This document shows positions 11,907 through 23,075 of a DNA stretch of 64,000 nt, piece by piece. The position numbers and the translations under genes are program-made. This stretch comes from Siphonodentalium dalli (lineage: Eukaryota > Mollusca > Scaphopoda > Gadilida > Siphonodentaliidae): positions 218,408,151 to 218,472,150 of the forward strand of contig CP136065.1 of assembly GCA_032622095.1 (NCBI GenBank), written 5' to 3'. The notes under the pieces are model-generated. The model did not search any database and was not told where the DNA came from. It saw only the letters and a list, made by a program, of their open reading frames with translations. The first letter of the stretch is position 1. Every line of letters starts with the position of its first letter.

Positions 11907-13272
11907 TAAGGGTGGATACACACATGCATGTAATGTCTGTATGTAAAATACATGTATTTTACATGGCCACACCAATAATTGACAAAATTAATCACCTGCG
12001 GGCGAGAGGTCAATTTCACCAGTGAGTAGTTATAAGCCATTATCAAACAAACTGCCATCAAGAAATTTCAGGCCAGTCATAAACATGTCTTCTTTCATGG
12101 ATGCCGAAATGAGTAATTCTTGTCTGATATATGTTGCTGTTTTTCACGAGTTATAATTCATTTCGAAAAGTGGATTAGAGCCGGTCGATTTTATACTTGA
12201 TTTGTTTCTGTCATTTCTTGGAAACAGGGTCATCCAAAACAAAAATAAAATATGCAGAATTCTTTTATAGGATGATACCGGCTTGTTGAGATTTCTCTGA
12301 TAATTTGAGAGCGAGCTCATGTGATAACATTAATTCAATTGGGATTGCAAATATTCATTATAGCGCCAAAAAATAATGCAGGTACAGCGTTGAAATAAAA
12401 AGAGTGACACCCCCCCCCATTTATATATATGTTTCTCAAGCCAAAGGTTGAACAAGCTCCTAACTGTCACAAGCTTGAATTATAACATTTTCGACCATAA
12501 TCCATGATTGGGGAGGGGCTGGTTCTCGAAAGCTTCCAATAACTAAGGGAGTTAATTCAATGTATCAGCCGGGATTATCTGGGCAAGAATTACAATATAA
12601 TGTTTTACTTAAATATTCCATAGTTGTAAATTTTGCGTATACATGCATGTATAACTGTATAACACAAGAGAGGAAAGGTGACGTAGTTGGGAACTCGTAG
12701 CTAGGCAACCCTTTCGCCGAATGAAGACAAACATCAACACCATGCATTCAAATTTAAAGCTGTATAATATGCTCATAATTATATGAATAGCATAAATTAC
12801 TGCATATTAGATTAATCACTCGTAGAAAACAGACACGACAGACATGACTACGATATTTATAAAGCAGGGTGTCAGGACTCAGGGTGTTGCATGCACACCC
12901 CCGTCGAGGAAATATGCAATGGTGAATTCGGTAGCTTCTGGGATAATATAGCCCCCCGTGCATGTTGGGGGTCATAGCCCCCTGCGTTGGGGAAGAGGCC
13001 ATCACTGGTATTAACACCAATAGAATACTGACAATGATTTAAACAGAATGTCGACCATTTGAGTTATCGCGCGAATAATTATTTTAAGCGGCCTGACGAC
13101 TTTGTCCCAGTCAACGGCTCTTCGGCGGTTCAGAGTTTAACTCACTGTGGTCAAACACAGTCGCAATGATTGGGTTGTCAGCGGACACATATTACACGGT
13201 GTGTATGATCCATGTAAAACGCCAAATACACGATATTTACAGAGATTACATGCATGTGTGTATCCACCCTAA
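11907..13272. mobile_element. 1.36-kb inverted-repeat element, TAA target duplication (PIF/Harbinger-like)
   Basis: The left end GGGTGGATACACACATGCAT (from 11910) is mirrored by the right end atgcatgtgtgtatccaccc (to 13269). The inverted match continues for a few more bases (tgtaat / attaca). Both ends are flanked by TAA (11907-11909, 13270-13272). A 3-bp TWA duplication with GG-starting ends is typical of PIF/Harbinger, but no transposase is present, so this is a non-autonomous member at best. The interior shows no recognisable gene. Confidence 0.65.
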
Positions 13273-14171
13273 GGACAACATAATTGTTGTGAACTGTCGT
13301 TAATGCGTTACCATTCAGTGCCATGCAATATGTTAGGGCCTTATATTATCTACCAGGAAGACACATCGACGCCTAAACTCAAAATCCGGGTAATAAATCA
13401 GCAACGTTATAGTTCTCGCTTTTTAATGGAGAATTTAATTCTTTAAGTTATCACAGTCAGTCGGTGAACGGGAGCCCAACTTTACAAGGACTGTGTTTTA
13501 TAACACTTTTTTTCCTATTGATTATTCGACGAATAACTACAGTAATGCAGCTTACATTCTTTGATTGAATCAACATCTTTCGTAAATAGACTACAATTTT
13601 GTGGAGTTTTAGCGGCATCTTATTCCAGTGTAGAGTTTATGACTTCCTCCACACTATTATCATAAGTTATATCTAATTTCTCACACAGAAAGTCGCGTCA
13701 TGTTTGCATGGTGATTTAGTCAGAAAGCTTTTGCGGGTTGTTGTGATTCTACTCTATCGAGATTTAGCTCGCTTTTACGATTCATGTTGCGATTTATGGG
13801 AAAGAATGATAAACAATGATTGGATTTCTTTAAAACAACATTGCAATTCTTTAATAATTGACAAAGACATTGATCTTGTGAAACCGTATATGCGCGTATC
13901 CGTCAATAACAGAGACAAGTTATCTATACTGGGGAATACTAATCCGATACACGAGTTCTGTACTGGTGGAATTAATCCGGAGACATGAGTTATGTCCTGT
14001 TTAGAGTTAATTAAATCCGGTGTCGTGTATAATCGGTTTATTATGGACAGTGAAGAATAACTCAGAACGGAAAATGCAAATAACATAGGTAACCACGTTA
14101 TTCTGCCCATTTATCGATATGTTGGAATATTCCAACTGATACCCAACTGATACCTCAAGCTATCCAGACAG
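13273..14171. other. No recognised gene; one 94-codon frame
   Basis: A plus-strand frame at 13704-13988 is open for 94 codons, but it shows no family resemblance, signal peptide or repeat. Its length is unremarkable for this much sequence. Nothing else was recognised. Confidence 0.3.
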
Positions 14172-14510
14172 CCTGTTGTCCCAAAAACCCTCACATTATC
14201 TGCTTATAAATAACTTTTTTTATGTATATAATCCGCTTAGAATCGCCTCATTCTGAGTCGATACTGTGCTGAAATGAGAGCATTTTAGTCACATTGTAGA
14301 CTCATAATGAGGCGATTCTAAGCAGATTGTGTGCAGACAATGACACAATGAAGCCAATGCACGACTTCTCATGTGTATGCTCTAACATGTGTGGTATGGC
14401 CCGCGCACGACTTCTCACGTGTACGCTCTAACATGTGTGTTATGGCCCGCGCCATAAAATAACGGCTATGACTCCATTATCTGCTTATTTCAGAATCAAA
14501 TAATCACAAA
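14172..14510 (-). repeat. R1 dispersed repeat, full-looking copy
   Basis: It has the same block order as 3517-3790. Here the central arms AATCGCCTCATTCTGAGTC and gactcataatgaggcgatt are both present and can fold back. A unit of about 50 bp (cacgacttctc..gtgta.gctctaacatgtgtg) is duplicated in tandem at about 14361-14450, a later local duplication. Confidence 0.65.
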
Positions 14511-14944
14511 ATTCCAAGCTATTGCCCCCATAGATTGCAATTTTGTCAACTGTTTGCCATTTTGAGATATTGGCTGAAGGTAGATAATTTTTACACTAAA
14601 TATTGGTTTGAAAATTAAACTATTAGAACAGCTAATGACACGGCGACAATTTCGATGCTAATCTCAAACAATATCCACCTGATGACATTTACTTGTTCTT
14701 GGTCTCCCATATCAGTTTAGAACATAGTGCTGTTCTGAACATTGGCAATTACATTTAAAAATATTTTTGCAGCATATTCTTAACTTACCGGCGACATTGA
14801 CTTCTCGCCAATAATTATTATTTATCTGCACATGGAGGTTACGGGAAGACGGTCATCGAGACCACGTCACCTCCATGCAATATATAGTCATAAATATTGT
14901 ATTGCATTTTGTATTCCTATAACTATATTGCAGAATTATAAATC

Positions 14945-14966
14945 ATACCATACCATACCATACCAT
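14945..14966. repeat. CCATA microsatellite
   Basis: Four consecutive ataCC-type pentamers immediately precede catggta. Confidence 0.8.
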
Positions 14967-15220
14967 GGTACATAATAGAGTATCTTCTAAGTTAACGAAG
15001 TTAGTCGAGGAAATACCTGTAACCTGTTTTAAAATTAGACTGACTTCGACGATATTGACATTTGATTCTTCACATAACCTCTCTTATCCTTATTCTTATA
15101 ACCAGCCTTTTCTCCTAAAAATACGCTCATATTGCACTTATTTCAAAAACGAAAATAAGCCCATATCGACTTCAATTGAATCTGAATTACGCTCTATATG
15201 AACCTAAAACGCGTTTTTTT

Positions 15221-15671
15221 AAGCCACATGTCGGTTTGCGCTCCAAAATACACATAATATTATTCGCTTTTGAATTTTTCTCAGTATCGAAATAGGTCGA
15301 TAAATATCTGAACTACCTTCCTACGAGCATTATTTAACCCAAAAAGACGCATTGAAGTAATGAAAAATACAAGTCTGAATACGGTGTTTGGGTCCCAAAC
15401 ACAAAACAACCATGGTGCGACATGGAACAGAAAAGAGCGTCCCGTGGTAGTCTATTCCTGATATGGTAGCAATAAAGAGCGTCTGTCTGACTTCTGGCAA
15501 AAAGTTGAAAACTGCTAAATAAAATGGCTGTGACATTGGAAAGTGTTTTTCATAGCACATGAAGCTGGTATATCAATAGTTCGTTTATTATCGACGTACA
15601 CATGTATTGTATCCGTCGCTCCAAATTACGTAGACAAAAATTTGAAGGTTCGAATGAGCCATGTCCGTTTA
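15221..15671. repeat. R2 dispersed repeat, uninterrupted copy
   Basis: It runs from AAGCCACATGTCGGTTTG to a gagccatgtccgttta block. The same sequence occurs split in two: its left 110 bp at 48882-48995 and the remainder at 61782-62068. This uninterrupted copy shows that those two halves were once joined, which dates the element between them. No protein of its own was recognised. Confidence 0.75.
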
Positions 15672-15809
15672 AAACAGTCCAATATTGCACTATTTCCACA
15701 CGACATAAGCCCATATTGACATTATTTATTCTACATTTTTACATCGACACGACTTGCAAGACGCATGCTTTTTATAATGTTTTTTCACTGCGGCTCTCGC
15801 CATTCAACC

Positions 15810-16199
15810 TTAACCCTTTACCCAACAGAATGGCCCTGTGCCAATGCATTCTCTTATATATGCGAGTCGACCATAGGTCGCCTCGCATATATAAGAGAAT
15901 GCATTGGCTTAACACATTAAAAATTATAAAATTGTTAAAGAATGTAAGAAAAAATGGTAAAAAGTGATAAAAAAAAGTTTTTTTTTAGGCCAATGCATTC
16001 TCTTATATATGCGAGGCGACCTATGGTCGACTCGCATATATAAGAGAATGCATTGGCACAGGGCATAACTGTAACTATCACAATGTGGTCAAGGAGCCGG
16101 TTCCATTTGTATGGTTCTATTGAGACAGACCGAAGATATTTTAGGCTGTTGAAGCTTTATTTGGCCGGTTTTTGGCCGTTTTGTTGGGTAAAGGGTTAA
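15810..16199. mobile_element. TTAA-flanked MITE made of two 69-bp palindromes
   Basis: TTAA (15810-15813) is followed by CCCTTTACCCAACA; the right end TGTTGGGTAAAGGG is followed by TTAA (16196-16199). TTAA duplication with CCCTTT-type ends fits piggyBac-like elements. The core has two palindromes, 15840-15908 and 15989-16057, each with 33-bp arms and a 3-base loop. The second is the reverse complement of the first. They are separated by an AT-rich spacer. No transposase. A shorter sibling lies at 33272-33649. Confidence 0.85.
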
Positions 16200-16613
16200 T
16201 AGCGGGTATAGCTCAATATGGCTTATTTCCGAATCAGGTCAGTCCAATATGAACTTATTTGCACGAGGATGATTAGTCTTGTTGTACCGATTCAATCGCG
16301 CGTGATAACTTTCTGATATTGTCACGAATTGATCGAACTAATCGTATTTCCTTGTCAAGATTAAGTTGCTCAGTGTCAATATGTCTTTATTTTTCCATTT
16401 AGTCTTCATCTAAATCCCATGCCATTTTTAAAAATAGAACATATCGCCTGCTCTTCGCGTGTATATTTGTCAGTTCCAGTTGATTAACAACCACGGTATG
16501 TCCGATTTTCTGCCCGTCAAATGAGTCCGTAAAAACTGAACTGAGTACATTTGTTTTGTTACGTAAATTACATTTTATACATTGAGATGTGTAAATTAAA
16601 TTGCGAAAATCGT

Positions 16614-16758
16614 TCAACGCATAGAAGCTACATGCGTAGCGTTGTGAAGAAAAGTCAATGTTTGAGTATATGGGAACTCATGTAGCTTAGAAGCAGTCCA
16701 TACAATGTATAAGGATATTTTAGATAATGAGAGTTGGACCAAGGAGAAATTGTAAATT
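16614..16758 (+). repeat. Left inverted terminal repeat of Penelope-like element
   Basis: It begins gcatagaagctacatg and ends gagaaattgtaaatt. The reverse complement is at 24718-24865 with few differences, including a tgagttcccatatactcaa block. Penelope-like elements commonly carry such pseudo-terminal repeats in either orientation. Confidence 0.8.
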
Positions 16759-16804
16759 TAGAACAATTTAGAACGACGAGCCATCAGAACACTTCAGAAC
16801 AAAA

Positions 16805-17762
16805 GATATATTGTCATTAAAACCTGCTGATAAGGGTGGTGCCACTATTGTGATGGATAAGACAGCGTACATTCAGGAAGCGAAACGGAAACTTAACGAT
16901 CGGGAGTTTTATGTTTGTCTTGAAGAGGATCCCACTGCCGATTTCGAAAAAGAACTTTCACAACTTTTGGCGGAACTCCCAGAAGTAGATAGGGATATTA
17001 TCTCACCGCTCACCGCTCACCGCGACCGGGTATCTTCTACACCCTGACCAAGATTCACAAGGAATGGAACCCCGGAAGACCCATCGTTTCGGGAATTGGA
17101 ACCATCACCGAGAAAATTTCGAGTTATGTCGATGCTACACTCAAACCGACAGTTCGCGCGTCAGATAGCTTTATACAGGATACTATCGATTTTATCAGGA
17201 AATTAAAGGCCGTTGGAACAACAAGTTCGGATACCCTGTTAGTCACCATGGATGTGGTGTCCCTATATTCTCAAATTGAACACACAGGTGGCATAGCGGC
17301 AGTTCGACAGAGATTTCACGACGATGAGACTGAATCAGACGGAGTAACTAAAGATTCGGTTATGAAGTTAATTGAATATATTCTTAAACATAACTATTTC
17401 GTGTTCGAGAATAAGTTTTACAGACAAATTAAAGGTACTGCAATGGGGACACCCATGGCGCCTCAATATGCCAATATATTCATGACAGAGTTGGAGGAAA
17501 AGTTCTTAGCTACACAGACTCTCAAACCGCGAATTTATCTCAGGTTTATCGACGACATATTCATGACATGGGAACACGGAGTCGCTGAATTGGAAATATT
17601 TCATCGAGCATTCAATCAGTGCAATCCTTCAATCCAGTTCAAAATGGAATTTTCTCACACCGATATCAGCTTTCTCGATGTTACAGTCGAAAACAATGCC
17701 GATCAGTTATTCACAAAAGTATTCAGAAAACCTACGGACAGATTTTCATATCTAAACCCCAT
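16805..17762 (+). pseudogene. Penelope-like reverse transcriptase, N-terminal and catalytic part
   Basis: The first frame carries LKPADKGGATIVMDK, the Penelope RT1 block, up to about 17010. A small tandem repeat of caccgct there shifts the frame into FYTLTKIHKEWNPGRPIVSG. The 17248 frame holds VTMDVVSLYSQI (motif A with catalytic Asp), GTAMGTPMAPQYANIFM (motif B) and YLRFIDDIFMTW (motif C with paired Asp, about 17535-17570), then FSHTDISFLDVTV and KPTDRFSYLNP. Telomerase-like RTs of this group prime reverse transcription at nicked DNA. The extreme N-terminus is missing, and the reading stops where the transposon enters at 17763. Confidence 0.9.
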
Positions 17763-18030
17763 CGGCCGAATTCTGGTCCCTGGTCTAGACCAGGGTTCCA
17801 TGTAAACTATAGTCTAGACCAGGCCGAAACCACGGTGATCGCGATGTGTTACCCAGCTTCGAGGCGAGTAAGCTGGGATCATTGGTCAGCACTGGTCCGT
17901 ATTCTCGTCTTTTTGAAACTCAGGTTTACGTAAATAAAAGGTCGCAGACCACATGTCCCCCGACTCGAGTGGTAAACTTCATGATTGGATTTGTTAGAAG
18001 GATACTATTTGCAACAATGTTATACAGTAT

Positions 18031-18445
18031 ATAGATGTTGCAAACCACCGCAAAATTTCTTCGCAAAATTTCTTGGACAAAACAACCCGATGAACAAACA
18101 CATGCAAACGCGAAAAAATTATATTTTTGTATTAGCTATATAGATGTTGCAAATCACCAACATGTTAGGAACAATATCCCAGAGTTTCAAATCTCTACAT
18201 TTAAAACTGTAGGAGGAGTTGATTACACCATGAAGGTACCCAATCTCATCCAAAAGGCAAAAATGTTCCAAATTTTCTAAGTCGAAAACCCCCCCCAAAA
18301 ATATGGAAAAAATTATATTTTTGATTAGCTGTATAGATGTTGCAAATCACCAACATGTTAGGAACAATATCCCAGAGTTTCAAATCTCTACGTTTAAAAC
18401 TGTAGGAGGAGTTGATTACACCATGAAGGTACCCAATCTCGGACG
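18031..18445 (+). repeat. Direct repeat inside TE1
   Basis: A unit of about 135 bp containing tagatgttgcaaatcac and gtaggaggagttgattacac occurs at about 18118-18250 and again 193 bp later. A partial third copy starts at about 18031. Downstream of the last unit lies ggacgcacggacgca. The short open frames in the units repeat each other and are not evidence of a gene. Confidence 0.8.
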
Positions 18446-18799
18446 CACGGACGCACTGGCCAGAGTATACTTGTGGGGTGACCGCACATACCTATGAACA
18501 CTTGTGGGATGCGATCTTTTGTTTGAGTAACTTGTGGGGTGCAACCCACAACTGACGAATTTTTAAAGAGCGTATTTTTATTTGTAACAATCATGCGTGC
18601 GTGTACCCCGGCGATTTGCTTTGGATGAGCATGGGCGACCCGGCATAACAGTGAATGGCACATCGGATTTTCATTTTCGTCTTACATCGCATGGGCGGGA
18701 TGCGGGGCTTTCCCGGCGTATTCATAAAATGTACGTTGGAATGCTTCTTATTGGGGATTACTCGTACCGCCCATTCACGTAGATTATTTCAGTATTTTG

Positions 18800-19060
18800 A
18801 ACAAGAATAATACTGATGTTTTAAGTAATTTTATTTTAAACGTAAAGCAAACAAAAAAACAGTAAAGACGAAAAACAAATTACAAACAAAAAACAGAACC
18901 AGAAACAAAAATTACAAAAACAAAACAAAACAAACAAAAGAATTTTGTTTTTTCAAAACATTAAAATAAAATGAAAAACAAAACAAAAATAGAAGAAAAA
19001 AAATCAAAATATATAAATTTATGATTCTTTTATTTAAACGCATTTGCTGAAAAAGAAATA
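18800..19060. other. A-rich low-complexity stretch
   Basis: Dense aaacaaaaaacaaaa-type sequence without coding capacity, just upstream of the SINE at 19100. Confidence 0.7.
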
Positions 19061-19099
19061 CAAGAATGGAGTTTTACTATCTTGTGTCCCTATAAATCT

Positions 19100-19391
19100 C
19101 GGGGGGCCCGGTGGTTCAGTCGGTAGAGTGCCAGGTGAATTACACCGTCACAGGCCGTCCAGCGCTGACGAAGCTGGCTCGAACCCCGACATAGGGAGGG
19201 TGACCGGAATCGTGTATCTGGGCAAGTTTGTCAGTTGCTTTCCGTGGATCGGTGGTTTCTACACGCAGTGGGACGATTTCTCGGTGAAATTAAGCCTCTG
19301 CGTGGTCTTTCCTCTACCCGTAAAATTGACAACGTCGTGTGTGGCCTAGCGGCTGGATCGACGATAAACCCTAACAAACCAAACCAAACCC
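19100..19391 (+). mobile_element. tRNA-derived SINE
   Basis: The head contains a Pol III A box (TGGTTCAGTCGGTAGAG, 19112-19128) and B box (GGCTCGAACCCC, 19176-19187) at tRNA-like spacing. The body (about 19200-19350, including acgcagtgggacgatttctc) leads to an aaacc-rich tail. An inverted copy lies at 21829-22125 and a body fragment at 59097-59160. A short open frame crosses it but is not a gene. SINEs depend on a partner LINE; which one cannot be told here. Confidence 0.85.
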
Positions 19392-19766
19392 TAGAAATCT
19401 CTGAGAAATTCTTATTTTAACGTACATTTTGTTAATCGTCGTTGTTCCAATAATGTCTTAACATTTGGATTCTTGGAAATTGGAATGATGGCAACTGAAA
19501 TAATGGGCGCAATTGTTTTTAGCCCATTATATGTTTGGGTCGAGATTTAAAAGGGCGGTCTCTGAGACTGATTATTCGGTGCATGGGGAGGTGGTATAAA
19601 TAATGTATAGCCACGTATAGGCCATGGGTGGTTCCATCGGCCGTTAGTCAAGTTTTGTTTTACTCAACTAAAACATTTACTCAAACCGCTGACATCAAAA
19701 TAGATTATCATAATAAATAAACATAAAGGTAGGGTCGTGGCGACATGAGAACTTGGTGTGTCTCAC

Positions 19767-19785
19767 CCCCCCCCCCCCCCCCCAA
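19767..19785. repeat. Poly-C tract
   Basis: A run of about 17 C within a sequence resembling the end of the hAT-like family (gtggcgacatgag to its left). Confidence 0.8.
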
Positions 19786-20253
19786 CTTAGGATGGAGCGG
19801 ATTGGAAATATGGACAACACACCCACCATCCACATGGAGACACTCTAATCACATGCCTGTAAAGACGACACACCGCATGTGTTCGGTGATAACCCGTTAC
19901 ATTAATGCTCAACTATTCGTGACGTGAACGCAATCATATTGTTCGAGCACCAAGCGTGCCTTTGTCCGTCGATACACCGATCGTCGTTGATTGAACAATA
20001 ATCCGCCTAATCTAAATCGAGACCAGGGGTCAATACTATGAAACTTTTTCTTTGTAAGAATCTACAATTGTTTGTAAGAAATAACAATTTATCATTCCGC
20101 CAATACTATGAACCTACGATTACAAACATAAATCACAAATAGTACGTGTTCTTTGTATTTACAAATATCTCCAATCACAAAGAATGTTCGAGTACTATGA
20201 AACATAATTCGCACCCTTAATACGGATAATATATATATCTATGATACGCAGGG

Positions 20254-21775
20254 ACGTGGCGACAAGGGGTCGATTCACCCCCTCGGGAAAATATTTTGTC
20301 AGCTGGAAATTTCAAGTACAACCCACAGGGACGTCGCGACAAGGGGGTTGGGTTATGTTTCTCGCTCCAAACATTTTATCAACACGTTCAACAGCTGAAA
20401 ATTTGATACCTGAAACAACATGAATTGGAAATTTTACAACAACAATAGGTTGAACTTGTTCTGTTATTTTTTTTTTCCAACAATTTATTAGGGGGTATGT
20501 TTTGTTTTAGACCAACATTTGCATATTTACCTCCTTTGGTCAAAAGTTTGGATTGAAATGGCCTATATTTAGAAATTGTCAAACCTTATGGGGTGTCAGC
20601 TTGGATGTGATGTAGCAGTATGTGTTCCTTGTAACTACTGAAATTACCCAATTTATTCAAAGTTACAACGTTAAGAACTTGTCTAGAATGTCTATATAGG
20701 GTGTCAAACATAAATTGTCGATTTTCACATCCTTAAACCAGAGCATATAACCATCTGATTCGCAGGGATGTAGCCCCCTTATGAAAATGTGTTATCAATG
20801 GAAATCTCATAAACAGGGACATGGCGATAGTGGTCTTGAGAACACGATGCCTGGCACATTACAGCTGTTCAGAATAGGATGGGGCGAGTAGCCGCCAAAT
20901 CGTATGAGTCACAACATCTCTGACAAAAGTTAGTGATTAATACAAATAGTGAGTGATACTTGCGGATTATAGCCAACATTAGCATGTAACATGTACTTAC
21001 CATAATCAATGATATATCCAAGAATGGATAAAAATGAAGCGTGTTCCCAATGTGAGTATGATTTTTCGCTCAAGAATGCCTTGCGGATTATCCTTTGAGT
21101 TTCAATCGTCGACGCGAATGCATTTGGTCACGGTAAAGGACACGAATACGAAGATGCAAGCACATTTTTCATAAATGACTAGAGCATAAATGCAGTGACG
21201 TGGCAAGATGCTCTTTTGTTTTCGAAACGTCGATATCCAACTGTATCCCCACCCCTCAATTATAAACAATTATAAAATTGTTTACCCCGGTTGGCTTCTG
21301 ATTTTCAAGCTGTAACAGTAAGTTGTGCACCCCCGCCCCTTGGATTGGACATATTGACTAAATATGACTAACTTAGTGTTAGTCACAAACGTTTTGAGTA
21401 ACTTTGGTCAATTATTGGAATTATTTGCACATAATTCAGAAACTTTAATTTACGCCTTCCAATTGACTAAGAAAAGTCCGCATTTCTTAGTCGTTATGAC
21501 TAACATCACCCTAGTAATTTTGATTAATGTTATGCCTCAGTCATGTTGGCTGAACTAAGTCAGTCATCCTGGGGAAAAACGTTTGACTAACATATGTTAG
21601 TCATATTGACTAAGTTTTGTTATCAGCGTAGAAAAATTAAAATACTTTCCTCTTGATATACGATTCCATCGTTATGTGGAATTTATAGGCATTGTTTTGT
21701 TCAAAGGGTGCATATGGAAATTATAGGATGGACACCCCGTCGCCAAACTGAGCCCATATAGCCACGTCCCTATCT
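20254..21775. mobile_element. Fragments of hAT-like CAGGGACGTGGC family
   Basis: Left-type ends CAGGGACGTGGCGACAAG (20254) and CAGGGACGTCGCGACAAG (20327) and a right-type end tagccacgtccct (to about 21774) belong to the family of 4544-5632. The interior at 20380-20580 resembles, in reverse, that element's 5390-5590 part. No 8-bp duplication pairs any left end with the right end, so this is probably a mosaic of two or more broken copies. Confidence 0.55.
21355..21625. repeat. TGACTAAC-rich inverted motif cluster
   Basis: The words gactaa and ttagtc recur at least eight times in both orientations. The outer blocks (tattgactaaatatgactaac and gttagtcatattgactaag) can pair partly. This may be a small foldback element; no terminal duplication was found. 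Confidence 0.4.
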
Positions 21776-21828
21776 AGATATATTATAAGATATCGGAGCA
21801 GTTTGAAATTATAAAATGACACTCCTAT

Positions 21829-22125
21829 TGGTTTGGTTTGGTTTATTAGGGTTTATCAACGTTCTAGTCGCTATGCCACACACGACGTTGTCAATTTTAC
21901 GGGTTGTTGGAAGACCACCCAGAGGCTCGATTTCACCGAGAAATCGTCCCACTGCGTGTAGAAACCACCGACCCCCGGAAAGCAACTGACAAACTTGCCC
22001 AGATACACGATTCCGGTCACCCTCCATATGACGGGGTTAGAACCAGCTTCGTCAGCGCTGGACGGCATGTAACAGTGTAGTGCACCTGTCATTCTACCGA
22101 CTGGCACTCTACCGCACCAATCCTA
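21829..22125 (-). mobile_element. tRNA-derived SINE, inverted copy
   Basis: The reverse complement of the 19100-19391 SINE. The tail ggtttggttt is at the left, the body (gagaaatcgtcccactgcgtg) is in the middle, and the tRNA-like head is at the right. The B box is mutated (gggttagaaccagc) and the A-box region is partly duplicated. It lies inside element Y, making it one of the youngest insertions in this stack. Confidence 0.82.
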
Positions 22126-23075
22126 TAACCGAGACCATTAGCACGTCCCTGCTTCGATACACCCCTCCCGATAAAATGGAGCCACGTTACTGCCTCGATG
22201 TGTTATGATAAGAGTAGCGGATCAGTTTGAAATAATAGGATGGTCACAATATATACAATGCTATACCATCAAAATATAATATTTTATTTTCACAAACTGA
22301 ATGATTGTAAATTTGTAATTTGTAAAAACAATGATACCAAAATGTTTGTAGTACTCGGTATTACACTGACTTGTACTTACATATACACACTACAAACGAA
22401 CCGTTTAATTGTTAACTTGCGCAGACAAGTGGTCATCAACTTAGCAATCCGTGAACCGATTGGATAGCTCGGATAAGCGTTCACCTCTCAACTTATGATT
22501 GGTTATTTCTTTTGTAACTTTGGCCCGCCGTGATTCAATATATTGTTAATCACTCACAGGCAAAAGTTTGTCCGTAAGCAATCTACAATAATCAACAGTA
22601 GATCTTTGTGAAATTTGCGAGATTTTGTTAGCTCATCGTTTCATAGTACCGGCGTTCTCACTAATCACAATATGATAGCACGCATTGTAACTTCCCCATA
22701 TAAATTGTTGTCAGTTATTTTAGCTCTATATACATGTCCGTCTAATTTGAACTGGTATTCAGATAACACTGATAACATGTGCATGGGAGCAGAGTGGGGA
22801 GTTAGTTTTTTCTAAGTTTTACAGCTGCCTTTTAGGGGTTTCACCTCTCGCCCAGTCTAAGGTATTACAATAATACGGCTAAATTTTCCCTGTACTATGA
22901 AACCACTGTGACAGTTAACACAAATTTGTAATTACAAATTAATAAATACAATTTGTATTTACAGGTATAAAATTGTTCATAGTATTGACCCCAGGTGGTT
23001 TCGCGAGACCAGGTCCAGACATGGAACACCGTGATTATTAGGGTGGTCTATAGACCAGGGACCAGAATTCGGCCG

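Larger units (their letters stand above)
20026..22992. mobile_element. Element Y: about 3-kb inverted-repeat element inside TE1
   Basis: The left end GGGGTCAATACTATGAA is mirrored at the right by TTCATAGTATTGACCCC. In TE2 the matching region (61655-61700) runs straight from gtcgttgattg.acaa to ggtggtttcgcgagacc. In TE1 these two blocks are about 3 kb apart with Y between them, so Y entered TE1 later. No clear target duplication and no transposase. The interior holds hAT-like ends, a SINE and tgactaac-rich sequence. Internal ctatgaa/caaat motifs occur near both ends. Confidence 0.7.

Noticed and set aside
13704-13988. 94-codon plus-strand frame
   Set aside because: No similarity to a family that I recognise, no upstream or downstream exon signals I can support, and its length is expected by chance.
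19100-19200. Functional tRNA gene
   Set aside because: A and B boxes are present, but the stems do not form a proper cloverleaf by eye. The unit continues into a repeated body and is found inverted at 21829, so it is a SINE.
20254-21775. One complete hAT-like element between CAGGGACGTGGC ends
   Set aside because: Left flanks (atgatacg, or the bases before 20327) do not match the right flank (atctagat); a mosaic of broken copies fits better.
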